Source: Chromatocurvus sp964613795 (GTDB lineage Bacteria; Pseudomonadota; Gammaproteobacteria; Pseudomonadales; Halieaceae). Taken from it: a DNA stretch of 64,000 nucleotides. The DNA is taken from positions 55,719-119,718 of the forward strand of contig CAZTJR010000006.1 in assembly GCA_964613795.1 (NCBI GenBank), given 5' to 3'. The notes beneath the pieces were generated by a model. The model searched no databases, had not been told where the DNA came from, and worked only from the letters and a program-made list of their open reading frames with translations. The position numbers and the translations under genes were made by a program. The first letter of the stretch is position 1, and every line of letters starts with the position of its first letter. Below, one piece after another: positions 9,194 through 17,547 of the stretch.

Positions 9194-10894
9194 ATGCCCA
9201 TGGCCGCAAGCAAAGCATTCAGCTCCCGACGCCTCCTGCACTTCATTGCTTTGCTCGTAATCTCAGGCATCGCCAGCGCTGATCCTTATCCGGTCAATCC
9301 ACGCATCGATATTGAGCACTACCGCTTCGACATTTCACTCTCCGATGCCAACGATGTCATTGATGTGCAGGCGACCATCGACGTCAGTCTGCTGGATCCC
9401 TCGCTTCGCCAATTCGAACTTGATCTTGTCCAGCGCTCCGCTGCGCGCGGCGATCGCGGCATGACGGTCAGCTCAGTGACATCCGGCGGGGCACCCCTGC
9501 GCTACGCTCACCGCGAAGACCGGCTGCTGATCGAAGTGCCGTCCGCGGCAACCGCTGGCGGCCGGATATCCGTAGAGCTTCGCTATGCCGGCACACCCGA
9601 CGACGGTCTTGTCATTGGCACAAACAAGCATGGCGACCGCACGTTTTTCAGCGATAACTGGCCCGACAAGGCCCGCCACTGGCTGGCGACCGTGGACCAC
9701 ATTGCTGACAAGGCCACGTCGGAGTTTGTGGTAAGGGCCCCGAGCCGCCTGCAAGTCGTTTCCAACGGCCTTCAGATAGAGCGGACGAATCTCGACAGCG
9801 CGGTTACCCTGACACACTGGCGACAGTCAGTACCGGTGTCGCCCTGGCTGTTTGTCGTCGCAGCCACGGAATTTGCCGTGCAAAGGGTCGACACCTTCGA
9901 TCACAAGACGATCGAGACCTGGGTCTACCGGCAGGACCGTGACGCCGGTTTTCACGACTTCGCGGTGCCCACGAAAGACGCCCTCGCCTTCTACACCTCC
10001 TACGTGGGCAACTTCGAGTACGAGAAACTGGCCAATATTCAGTCGAACAGCGTCAGTGGCGGCATGGAAGCATCCTCGGCCATTCTCTATGGTGAAGATG
10101 CGGTAACCGGCGAACGTAGCCGACGCTGGCAGTCCGTGATCGTGCATGAAATCGCGCACCAGTGGTTCGGCAATTCGGTGACTGAAAAGTCATGGGACGA
10201 TGTCTGGCTCAGCGAGGGGTTTGCCACCTACTTCACCTATCTGTACTTCGAGCATGCAAAGGGTCATGAGGAATTCGCGCGCTATCTGATGGAAGCCCGC
10301 GACAGCGCCATCGAGTTTGCCGCAGAGAATCCCGAGTATCGTATCGTTCACGAGAATCTTCAGGACATGGCCGAGGTAACGACCGGCCAGACCTACAACA
10401 AGGGCGCCTGGATACTGCACATGCTGCGGACCCGGATCGGCGACGACAGGTGGTGGCGCGGCATCCGCAACTACTACCGAAAATACCGTAATGCAACGGC
10501 GTCAACCGACGATTTCCGGCGCGAAATGGAATGGGCCTGTGGCTGCGATCTGCAACAGTATTTCAACTACTGGCTGCGCACGGGTAGCCGCGTAATACTC
10601 GATGGTGGCTGGCACTACGAGGCAGACGCCAATCGTGCGCATATTGCCCTTAAGCGCTCAGGGCATTCCGCCGGCTCCCCGGACATGACACTGCAGGCAG
10701 CTGTCTACTACGCTGACACTCCGGTGCCCGATATCGTATCGATACCGCTGGACGAGAGGGGCGGCTCGATCACGATCGACGCGCGCTCAAAGCCAACAAG
10801 CATAATGCTGGACCCGAATACGCGTCTGCTTGCAGCCTGGACTTTCGCCGAGCGGAGTCCCGCCGAGCGGAGTCCCGCCGAGCGGAGTCCCTGA
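9194..10894 (+). CDS. Exported M1-family metallo-aminopeptidase
   Basis: 566 aa with a signal peptide (LLHFIALLVISGIASA); the ATG at 9200 is an alternative start. The zinc site is complete: HEIAHQWFG (His318, Glu319, His322) and Glu341 in VWLSEGFATYF, the HExxH-x18-E spacing of M1 gluzincins. The exopeptidase motif is SGGMEASS, with Ala replacing the usual Asn of GxMEN. It is short compared with PepN (about 870 aa) because the helical C-terminal domain is absent, like compact LTA4-hydrolase-type forms. Likely role: trimming N-terminal residues of peptides in the periplasm. The C-terminus carries three in-frame copies of AERSP, probably a recent tandem expansion. Confidence 0.88.
   Translation: MPMAASKAFSSRRLLHFIALLVISGIASADPYPVNPRIDIEHYRFDISLSDANDVIDVQATIDVSLLDPSLRQFELDLVQRSAARGDRGMTVSSVTSGGAPLRYAHREDRLLIEVPSAATAGGRISVELRYAGTPDDGLVIGTNKHGDRTFFSDNWPDKARHWLATVDHIADKATSEFVVRAPSRLQVVSNGLQIERTNLDSAVTLTHWRQSVPVSPWLFVVAATEFAVQRVDTFDHKTIETWVYRQDRDAGFHDFAVPTKDALAFYTSYVGNFEYEKLANIQSNSVSGGMEASSAILYGEDAVTGERSRRWQSVIVHEIAHQWFGNSVTEKSWDDVWLSEGFATYFTYLYFEHAKGHEEFARYLMEARDSAIEFAAENPEYRIVHENLQDMAEVTTGQTYNKGAWILHMLRTRIGDDRWWRGIRNYYRKYRNATASTDDFRREMEWACGCDLQQYFNYWLRTGSRVILDGGWHYEADANRAHIALKRSGHSAGSPDMTLQAAVYYADTPVPDIVSIPLDERGGSITIDARSKPTSIMLDPNTRLLAAWTFAERSPAERSPAERSP
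10847..10891 (+). repeat. 3 x 15-bp perfect tandem repeat inside the M1 gene end
   Basis: The unit GCCGAGCGGAGTCCC occurs three times without mismatch directly before the TGA, adding AERSP x3 to the protein. Unit length is a multiple of three, so copy-number changes keep the frame. Confidence 0.95.
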
Positions 10895-10952
10895 GCGGGC
10901 ATAGCGCCCATGAGTAAGAAACGATAACAACGCAGCCTACTGGAGGTGTCCT

Positions 10953-12611
10953 TTGTTAAATACATTCCATGCACGGCCCGTCATGCCCCCGCTGATCCTG
11001 TCGATCATTGGCGCAATCAGCCTGAATATCGCCGCCGCGACAAACGCCGTTACACCGCCCGAACCGGCACCGGTAGAGTCCCGAACCGAAGGCGAGGGCC
11101 CGTACGACCGGCTCATTCTGCGCGGTGGCTACATGGTGGACGGCACGGGGGCGCCCACACAGGGGCCGGTCGATATCGTCGTTGAAAATGACCGTATTGT
11201 GGAAATACGTGTCGTGGCTGCGCCAAAGCTTGCAATCGACCCGTCCAATCGCCCGCCACTCGACGGCGGCACAGAGATCGATCTGGCCGGTGCTTACATT
11301 CTGCCTGGCTTTATCGACACACACCTGCACCTGCATACCAGAAAGTCTGGACAGAACGTCGATCCGGAATACGTGTTGAAAATGTGGCTGTCGCACGGCA
11401 TCACACACGGGCGCACCCTAGGCGCCGACAATACGAGATGGACCATTGATACCGCCAGGCGCAGTCGCGACAACGCCATCACGGGACCGAGGTTCGAGGT
11501 CTATCCCATGTTTGGCAGGCCCGAAATTGGATTGCCTGAGCCGACGACAGCGGCGGCCGCTCGCGAACAGGTGCGCTTAATGAAAAAACTGGGCGCGTCG
11601 GGCGTCAAGTTCATCGGCGCGCCGGAAGAGGTGCTGAATGCCGCTCTCGACGAGGCGGTCAAGCAGGGCCTGAATTCGACCATGCATCACGCCCAGATCG
11701 CCGTCATGTATGCCAATGCACTGGACACCTCCGCTGCGGGCCTGAAGTCAATGGAGCACTGGTACGGGTTGCCGGAAGCCATGTTCGAGGACCGACAGAT
11801 TCAGCGCTACCCGGCAGACTACATCTATCAGGATGAGCAGAACCGCTTTGCCGAGGCAGGACGGCTGTGGGAGCAGGCCGCAAAGCCGGGCTCAGACAAG
11901 TGGAACGAAGTCATGGACACCCTGCTGGAGCGCGACTTCGCCCTGTCACCCACGTTCACAGCCTACATTGCAACCCGTGATGTCATGCGCATGGCGCGTG
12001 CCAAATGGCACGAGGAATACACCATGCCAAGCTTGTGGGACTGGTATCGCCCGAATCGCGATGCGCACGGGTCATACTGGTTCGACTGGACGCTCGAGGA
12101 TGAATTGCAGTGGAAAAAGAACTACCAGCTCTGGATGCAGTTCGTGAATGAATACAAGAATCGCGGCGGCCGCGTTACCGTCGGCTCTGACTCCGGGTAC
12201 ACCTACAATCTTTATGGCTTCGGGCACATCATGGAAATGGAGCTCCTTTACGAAGCCGGATTCTCTGGCCTTGAAGTCATCCACGCGGCAACACTGCAAG
12301 GCGCTCGACAGCTCGGTATTGACGCCGACTTCGGGTCTATTGAAGTTGGCAAAAAGGCCGACTTCGTCATCGTCGAGGAGAATCCGCTCGCCAATCTGCA
12401 CGTGTTGCTGGGTACAGGCACGGTGCGCCTCAACGACGAATCCGGGGAAGTCGAGAGGGTTGGCGGCATCCGCTACGTGATCAAGGATGGTATCGTGTAC
12501 GACGCTGTGGAGATGAGGCGCGATATTCGCGGCATGGTCAGAAGGGAAAAGGAACGCCTCGGCATCCCACCGGGACCCATGCCGATCGAGACGGTACCCT
12601 TCGAAAACTGA
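10953..12611 (+). CDS. Exported amidohydrolase (TTG start), paralogue 1
   Basis: 552 aa starting with TTG; a GGAGG seven bases upstream decides this start. The signal peptide is LILSIIGAISLNIAAA. Amidohydrolase-fold motifs are LPGFIDTHLHLH (HxH metal site), STMHHAQ and MEHWYG for the later His ligands, and VTVGSDSG for the Asp. The C-terminal LGSIEVGKKADFVI-type strand is present as FGSIEVGKKADFVIVEENP. An unusual middle block, YPADYIYQDEQNRFAEAGRLWEQ followed by WHEEYTMPSLWDW, is shared with the genes at 25670, 36771 and 42926. It probably hydrolyses an amide, peptide or cyclic amide in the periplasm. Substrate unknown. It lies 58 bp after the M1 peptidase and is followed by SDR and AKR genes. 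Confidence 0.82.
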   Translation: MLNTFHARPVMPPLILSIIGAISLNIAAATNAVTPPEPAPVESRTEGEGPYDRLILRGGYMVDGTGAPTQGPVDIVVENDRIVEIRVVAAPKLAIDPSNRPPLDGGTEIDLAGAYILPGFIDTHLHLHTRKSGQNVDPEYVLKMWLSHGITHGRTLGADNTRWTIDTARRSRDNAITGPRFEVYPMFGRPEIGLPEPTTAAAAREQVRLMKKLGASGVKFIGAPEEVLNAALDEAVKQGLNSTMHHAQIAVMYANALDTSAAGLKSMEHWYGLPEAMFEDRQIQRYPADYIYQDEQNRFAEAGRLWEQAAKPGSDKWNEVMDTLLERDFALSPTFTAYIATRDVMRMARAKWHEEYTMPSLWDWYRPNRDAHGSYWFDWTLEDELQWKKNYQLWMQFVNEYKNRGGRVTVGSDSGYTYNLYGFGHIMEMELLYEAGFSGLEVIHAATLQGARQLGIDADFGSIEVGKKADFVIVEENPLANLHVLLGTGTVRLNDESGEVERVGGIRYVIKDGIVYDAVEMRRDIRGMVRREKERLGIPPGPMPIETVPFEN

Positions 12612-12664
12612 CAGCACGCGATAGACGTTCACGTTGACGGTGCCAAAGAGAGGGCAGGCGGTCT

Positions 12665-13438
12665 ATGCAAACAGATAATCCGCAAGCGCAGGATTTCGAT
12701 GGCCGCGTGGCGCTGGTCACAGGGGCCGCCTCGGGGATGGGCGCAGCGACGGCGAAAGAGCTCGCCGCGCGCGGTGCGCGGGTCGTCATCCTGGATCAGA
12801 ACAAGGAACCTGCCGACGCTCTTGCAGGCCGGATTGACGGCATGTCCGCTATTGTCGGCGACATCAGCGACCCGGCATTCTGCTCGCGCGCGGTAGGAGA
12901 AGCCGTCGACCGGCACGGCCGGCTGGACGTTCTGGTCAACTGCGCGGGCATCATCGTCCGGGCTGACGCTGCCGGCACCAGCGATGACGACTGGCGGCGC
13001 ATCATCGACGTCAACATCGGCGGCGTGTTTTTCATGTCACGTGCAGCAGTGGCGATCATGCGGTCGCAGAAAGGTGGAGCCATCGTGAACTACGGCTCCA
13101 TCTGGGGTGAGGTTGGCGCGGCCGGCGTCATGGCCTACTGCGCGACAAAAGGGGCGGTGCACCAGATCACGCGGGCAATGGCACTCGACCACGTCGACGA
13201 CGGCATCCGCATCAATGCGGTTGCACCCGGCGAGGTCAACACACCGATGCTTGCTTTCGGGCGGGCATCGCCACCATCGACGACGGACCTGCAGAAGCTC
13301 GCCGATGAAACCATTCCGATGCGTCGACTCGCTGAAGCCGGCGAGGTCGCACGAGTCGCCGCGTTTCTCGCCTCCGATGCGGCAAGCTACATGACCGGAG
13401 CCATTGTCACGGTGGATGCAGGGTACACCGCGCGCTGA
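12665..13438 (+). CDS. SDR-family NAD(P)-dependent oxidoreductase
   Basis: 257 aa, classical short-chain dehydrogenase. TGAASGMG is the cofactor loop (TGxxxGxG), NCAG the NNAG-type stabilising motif, the Ser of YGSIWG and the YCATK sequence the catalytic Ser and YxxxK pair, and AVAPGEVNTPM the usual PG strand. VILDQNKE after beta-2 has an Asp, favouring NAD(H). No signal peptide, so cytoplasmic. It is likely co-transcribed with the following aldo/keto reductase (50-bp gap). The substrate is a hydroxy/keto compound that cannot be named from sequence. Confidence 0.88.
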   Translation: MQTDNPQAQDFDGRVALVTGAASGMGAATAKELAARGARVVILDQNKEPADALAGRIDGMSAIVGDISDPAFCSRAVGEAVDRHGRLDVLVNCAGIIVRADAAGTSDDDWRRIIDVNIGGVFFMSRAAVAIMRSQKGGAIVNYGSIWGEVGAAGVMAYCATKGAVHQITRAMALDHVDDGIRINAVAPGEVNTPMLAFGRASPPSTTDLQKLADETIPMRRLAEAGEVARVAAFLASDAASYMTGAIVTVDAGYTAR

Positions 13439-13488
13439 CAGAACAGATCCAGGCCTCAAGACGGCCACTGCAAGTAAGGGAAATCGTC

Positions 13489-14493
13489 ATGGACTATCGC
13501 AGCCTAGGGCGCAGCGGTCTGAAAGTCTCATCCATCGCACTGGGCACCGACAACTTCGCTAATCCCACGCCCGAGAGCGAGGTCGAACAGATCATCGATC
13601 GCGCACTCGCTGCCGGCATCAATCTGTTCGACACAAGTGACATGTATGCCGGTGGCGAGTGCGAGAGGATCATTGGACGCGCACTGAAGAAGAACGGCAG
13701 GCGCAACGATGTTGTGCTGGCGACCAAGGTGCACTACCCGACAGGTCCCGGGCCCAACGATTCGGGCAATTCCAGGCTGCACATCATGCGCGCCTGTGAG
13801 GCATCGCTGAACCGGCTTGGCGTGGATCACATCGATTTATACCAACTGCACCGCCCATCGCCCGATATACCGGTCGAAGAAACGATCCGTGCCCTGACCG
13901 ACCTGGTCCGTCAGGGCAAGGTGCGCTACATCGGCTGCTCGACACATCCGGCGTGGAAGGTCATGGAAGCGCTGATGACGAGTGAACTCAAGGGCCTCGA
14001 GCGGTTCATCTCTGAGCAGCCGCCGTACAACCTTCTGGACCGCCGTATAGAAAATGAACTTGTGCCGCTTTGCAAGGCATACGGCCTCGGGCTGATCCCA
14101 TGGTCTCCAATGGCAATGGGTATTCTCGCCGGACGTTACGCCGATGTGCGCAACAGGCCTGACGGTTCACGTGCCGTGCTGCGCGGTGGCATCTATGCCG
14201 AACGCGTCACGGCGCGCGGTATCGAGATTGGCCGGCAATTCGTGAGTCTGGCGCAGGATCACGGCATTTCACCCGCTCAGCTTGCGGTCCTGTGGGTCAA
14301 GGAGCAGCCAGGCATCACGGCTCCGCTGATAGGACCAAAAACCGTCGAGCAACTGGAGCATCTGCTGCCCGTGGCCGGAATGTCGCTGAGTGACAACCTG
14401 CGCGCGGCCTGCGACCAGCTGAACCCGCCCGGCAGCGCTGTTACAGACTTCCACAATTCAGCGGCCTGGATGAAGACCAAAATACGCGAGTGA
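13489..14493 (+). CDS. Aldo/keto reductase
   Basis: 334 aa. The tetrad residues are visible: Asp and Tyr in LFDTSDMYAGGECE, Lys in VLATKVHYP, and His in LYQLHRP. GCSTHPAW and LIPWSPMAMGILAGRY are typical of the AKR11/YhdN-like subgroup of cytoplasmic NADPH-dependent reductases. AAGGGA precedes the ATG. Grouped with the SDR, it may interconvert a carbonyl intermediate. A palindromic operator follows its stop and belongs to the next gene. Confidence 0.88.
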   Translation: MDYRSLGRSGLKVSSIALGTDNFANPTPESEVEQIIDRALAAGINLFDTSDMYAGGECERIIGRALKKNGRRNDVVLATKVHYPTGPGPNDSGNSRLHIMRACEASLNRLGVDHIDLYQLHRPSPDIPVEETIRALTDLVRQGKVRYIGCSTHPAWKVMEALMTSELKGLERFISEQPPYNLLDRRIENELVPLCKAYGLGLIPWSPMAMGILAGRYADVRNRPDGSRAVLRGGIYAERVTARGIEIGRQFVSLAQDHGISPAQLAVLWVKEQPGITAPLIGPKTVEQLEHLLPVAGMSLSDNLRAACDQLNPPGSAVTDFHNSAAWMKTKIRE

Positions 14494-14558
14494 GGCGCGC
14501 AGTGAGGTCGGCCATCCTGGGGGGCCCATGCGACTGTCCGATGGCACCTCTCCAATTA

Positions 14559-14571
14559 ATATATTATATAT
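14559..14571. promoter_or_regulatory. ATATA-N3-TATAT palindrome (site b)
   Basis: ATATATTATATAT, perfect arms around TTA, lies 70 bp before the start of the DUF885 remnant and 65 bp after the AKR stop. Same motif as the other sites in the island. Confidence 0.6.
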
Positions 14572-14641
14572 TTAGAAAGTGGCAAGGTGACATCACGGAC
14601 AATGGTGTGGTCCCGTCCATCCAGCCCATCGGAGAGATCGA

Positions 14642-15924
14642 ATGAAAAAAATCGCACTTGCGCTGCTGCTGACGCCCTGGGCAGCCCTCGCCCAGAATCC
14701 GAATCTCGTTCTGCCGCCTGGCTGGGCCGATGACCCGCCGGCTCTCAATTCGCTGGTGCAGTTCGCACGCAGCGAGAGCGACCTGAGGAATGCCATTCAC
14801 CGTTACGTGCTCGATCTCGAGGCGATCGAGCGACGGTATGAAGTGCAGTATTCGCCGATGCGCATTCAGCGGCTTTCTCAATAGCCCAGTCATCGGCTGG
14901 CGCGCCGCCAATCACATCGCACACCTTTCCGAGGTCCTGGCGGACTGGAACACGTTCTATGACGGGTACGACCCGATGTACAACTTCTGGGTTCCGGCGC
15001 CCTACGCACGCGTCGTCGCGGCCCTTGAGGCTTACCGGCAGGCAGTCGATACGCACCTGGTTGGAATTGTCGAGGGTGAAAGTGCACCCATTATCGGCGA
15101 TCCCGTGCTAGCGGACGGGCTGCGCGCTGACCTTGCTGTCGAAATGATCCCGTAATCCGCCGAAGAACTGATACGCATCGGTGAACGCGAGTTCAAATGG
15201 ATTGAGGAACAGGTCCGCATTGTCGCAAATGACATGGGCTTCGGCGACGACTGGAAGGCCGCGCATGAGCATGCGCGGCAACACACCCCATTCCAATTTT
15301 GGCACGCTGCAGCATGAGCTCGTTCCCGGCCACCACATGCAGAGCTTTCTGACCCAGCGCTTCAACCCTCATCGAGGCGAACTCGACCGCACCCCCTTCT
15401 GGGGTGAAGGCTGGGCGCTACACTGGGAGTTTGTGCTGTTGAAAACAGACTTCCCGCGCAATGATGCAGACCGCATCGGCATGCTGCTCTGGCGCCTGCA
15501 CCGCGCCGCCCGCATCGTGTTTTCTCTGAACTATCATCTGGATCGCTGGTCGCCGCAGGAGGCGATCGATTTCCTGGTTGACCGGCGCACTGCAGTTCCA
15601 GGCGCTGTACGAGGAAATCGTGACGTCCGGCAGNNNNNNNNNNNNNNNNNNNNNNNNNNNNNNNNNNNNNNNNNNNNNNNNNNNNNNNNNNNNNNNNNNN
15701 NNNNNNNNNNNNNNNNNNNNNNNNNNNNNNNNNTGACCGGCGCACTGCAGTTCCAGGCGCTGTACGAGGAAATCGTGACGTCCGGCAGGATGACGCCAAC
15801 CGAGTTCCATGATGCGGTAATGCAGGGCGGTCGGCTACCGGTGGAACTGGTGCGCGCGCGGCTGCTGGGACAGCCGCTATCAGAGAATTTCAGGAGCTCG
15901 TGGCGCTTCTACGGCGATCCATAG
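14642..15924 (+). pseudogene. DUF885 (exported M-type peptidase-like) gene, broken
   Basis: The gene starts well (GGAGAG, ATG, signal MKKIALALLLTPWAALA), but the reading is lost four times. A frameshift near 14870-14890 leads to VIGWRAANHIAHLSEVLADW. A TAA at 15153-15155 falls where relatives have a Tyr (MIP-stop-SAEELIRIGEREF). A large internal loss plus frameshift near 15265-15300 precedes TLQHELVPGHHMQSF, the HExxxHH-like signature of DUF885. The final part is disturbed at the assembly gap, after which LQFQALYEEIVTSGRMTP continues in another frame. Intact DUF885 proteins are about 570-600 aa. It was probably an exported peptidase controlled by site b. The gap itself may hide some sequence, but the other lesions lie in clean sequence. 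Confidence 0.8.
15634..15733. other. Assembly gap of 100 N with 55-bp duplicated edges
   Basis: The 55 bases before the gap (15579-15633) and the 55 bases after it (15734-15788) are identical. This is the signature of two contigs sharing a k-mer-length end that were scaffolded but not merged. Confidence 0.95.
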
Positions 15925-15992
15925 CGGGCTCACTGCCGATGCCCGGAAGCGGACTGATCAGCGGAGAGCTGGCTGATGCGCACGGGCAAAGG

Positions 15993-17438
15993 CTATTCCG
16001 ACATTGCCGGGACCTTCTGCACGACACCCTCCTCTCGCATCAGCGCCTCGAGGTCATCGAGTTCCGAGGGCAGGAAGTCTGTAAAGTTTTCGGCACCCGT
16101 CGCCGTTACGACGACCGTGTCTTCATACCTGAGATAAAGATTCTCTTCCGCTACCCGCAGCGTGGGATCAACCGAGAAAACCAGACCCGGCCTGAGAGGC
16201 TCGCCTTTGTAGGTTCCCACGTCGTGTACCGCCATGCCGACCGGATGCGAGAATGCGCCACTGCCATTCTCGACCATTTCCCGTGCAGCCGACGCGTAGC
16301 GCGGGTTCGAGAACGTATTCTCAGCAAACCAGGCTTCCATTGCTTCAGCGGCCTCTTCGAGAATCGCCTCTGGCGTGACCCCGGGACGTATACGCTCAAT
16401 CAGTAAGTCACGATAACGCAATATGGGCTCCAGCAGTTCGCGTTGTTCAGCAGTGAACTTGCCGCTGACCGGCCACATGCGGCCAATATCGCTGACGTAG
16501 TAGCGATAGTCAGGCGCATAATCCATGAGGACGAGGTCGCCGGACTCGAGCTTGCGGGAATTGCGGAAGTAGTGGGGCATGTTGATATTGTCCGTACCGC
16601 TGGCGGTTATCGATCGATAACCATCGAGTCGCGCGCCATTGACAAGGAATACGTAGCGCGCAGCAGCATCCAGCTCGTACTCATACACGCCCGGGCGCGT
16701 GCTGCGAATCGCCTCCATGACGCCATATCCGGCAATCTCCGATGCGCGCCGCAAAAGCGCGATTTCGCGTTCGCTCTTGATGCTTCTGAGTTCGTCAAGA
16801 ACAGGCGACAGATCGAGGACCTGCAGTTCCGGTCCGCTGTAGGGCTTGGGCCCGCGGGTCTTCAGCAGGCTTATAAGACGGATTTCCCTCGGAATTCGGC
16901 CATCCCAGTAATCGTTGGCGATATTCGTGTTCGCGAGCTCAATCTCGTAGCGGCTTTGTGCGTAGCCCTCGGCCGGACGAAACGGCGTATAAAGTGCCGG
17001 GGCCGGCTTGCCGAGCGTTTCCCGGAGCCAGTCACCGTGCATGTCTTGCGTGCTCATGACGAAGTCAACACCTGTCAGCTGTCTGACTAGGTCGACATCG
17101 GCTGCGGACAGCACCTTGCCCTCTCCACGCTCAAGCCGCTCGTTCTGCGGCGGCAGAAAAAGCGTCACCGTGCGATCGCGCCCGTCCAGCCAGAGATAAC
17201 TGTGCGCTGTCTCGATACCGGAGAGGTAATAGAAGGAATTTGTCTGCCGCGGATACTCGAATCCGCGCGCGGACGGCGCGCCCTGAACGAGCGCGACAGC
17301 ATTGTCACCAATACGGTCAAACACGCGATTCCAGCGATCGCGAAACTCCTCGGGTGGAAAATCCGACTGATAGTGCTGCGCCTGTGCCGACGCGAACAGC
17401 AGAAACAGGGGTATGACGATCCATTGGCGAGCTGTCAT
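15993..17438 (-). CDS. Exported M24-family Xaa-Pro aminopeptidase
   Basis: 481 aa with a signal peptide (IVIPLFLLFASAQA). An aminopeptidase-P-type N-terminal domain (DNAVALVQGAP, TNSFYYLSGIETAHSYLWLDG) is followed by the pita-bread domain. Metal ligands are VLMDYAPDYRYYVSDIGR (two Asp), SHPVGMAVHDVG (His), FSVDP (Asp where Glu is usual) and YLRYEDTVVVT (Glu). Four of five ligands are canonical and the fifth is conservative, so activity is likely. It removes N-terminal residues preceding proline, which fits breakdown of collagen-like or proline-rich peptides next to hydroxyproline genes. It diverges from another M24 gene across site c. Confidence 0.87.
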   Translation of the reverse strand: MTARQWIVIPLFLLFASAQAQHYQSDFPPEEFRDRWNRVFDRIGDNAVALVQGAPSARGFEYPRQTNSFYYLSGIETAHSYLWLDGRDRTVTLFLPPQNERLERGEGKVLSAADVDLVRQLTGVDFVMSTQDMHGDWLRETLGKPAPALYTPFRPAEGYAQSRYEIELANTNIANDYWDGRIPREIRLISLLKTRGPKPYSGPELQVLDLSPVLDELRSIKSEREIALLRRASEIAGYGVMEAIRSTRPGVYEYELDAAARYVFLVNGARLDGYRSITASGTDNINMPHYFRNSRKLESGDLVLMDYAPDYRYYVSDIGRMWPVSGKFTAEQRELLEPILRYRDLLIERIRPGVTPEAILEEAAEAMEAWFAENTFSNPRYASAAREMVENGSGAFSHPVGMAVHDVGTYKGEPLRPGLVFSVDPTLRVAEENLYLRYEDTVVVTATGAENFTDFLPSELDDLEALMREEGVVQKVPAMSE

Positions 17439-17478
17439 CGATGCCTCCCGACACAGGGGGTAGACTTACCCCGACGCG

Positions 17479-17491
17479 ATATATTTTATAT
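17479..17491. promoter_or_regulatory. ATATA-N3-TATAT palindrome (site c)
   Basis: ATATATTTTATAT, identical to site a, sits in the 109-bp divergent gap between the two M24 peptidase genes, 40 bp from one start and 56 bp from the other. Confidence 0.6.
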
Positions 17492-17547
17492 TATCGGACA
17501 CCAATGGCCGCCTCAAGCGGCGAACTGAAGCCAGCGAGGGCCCTTAC

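Noticed and set aside
15579..15788. Apparent 55-bp direct repeats as possible mobile-element or attachment-site ends
   Set aside because: Same 55-bp length at three gaps of exactly 100 N indicates scaffolding overlap, not target duplication.
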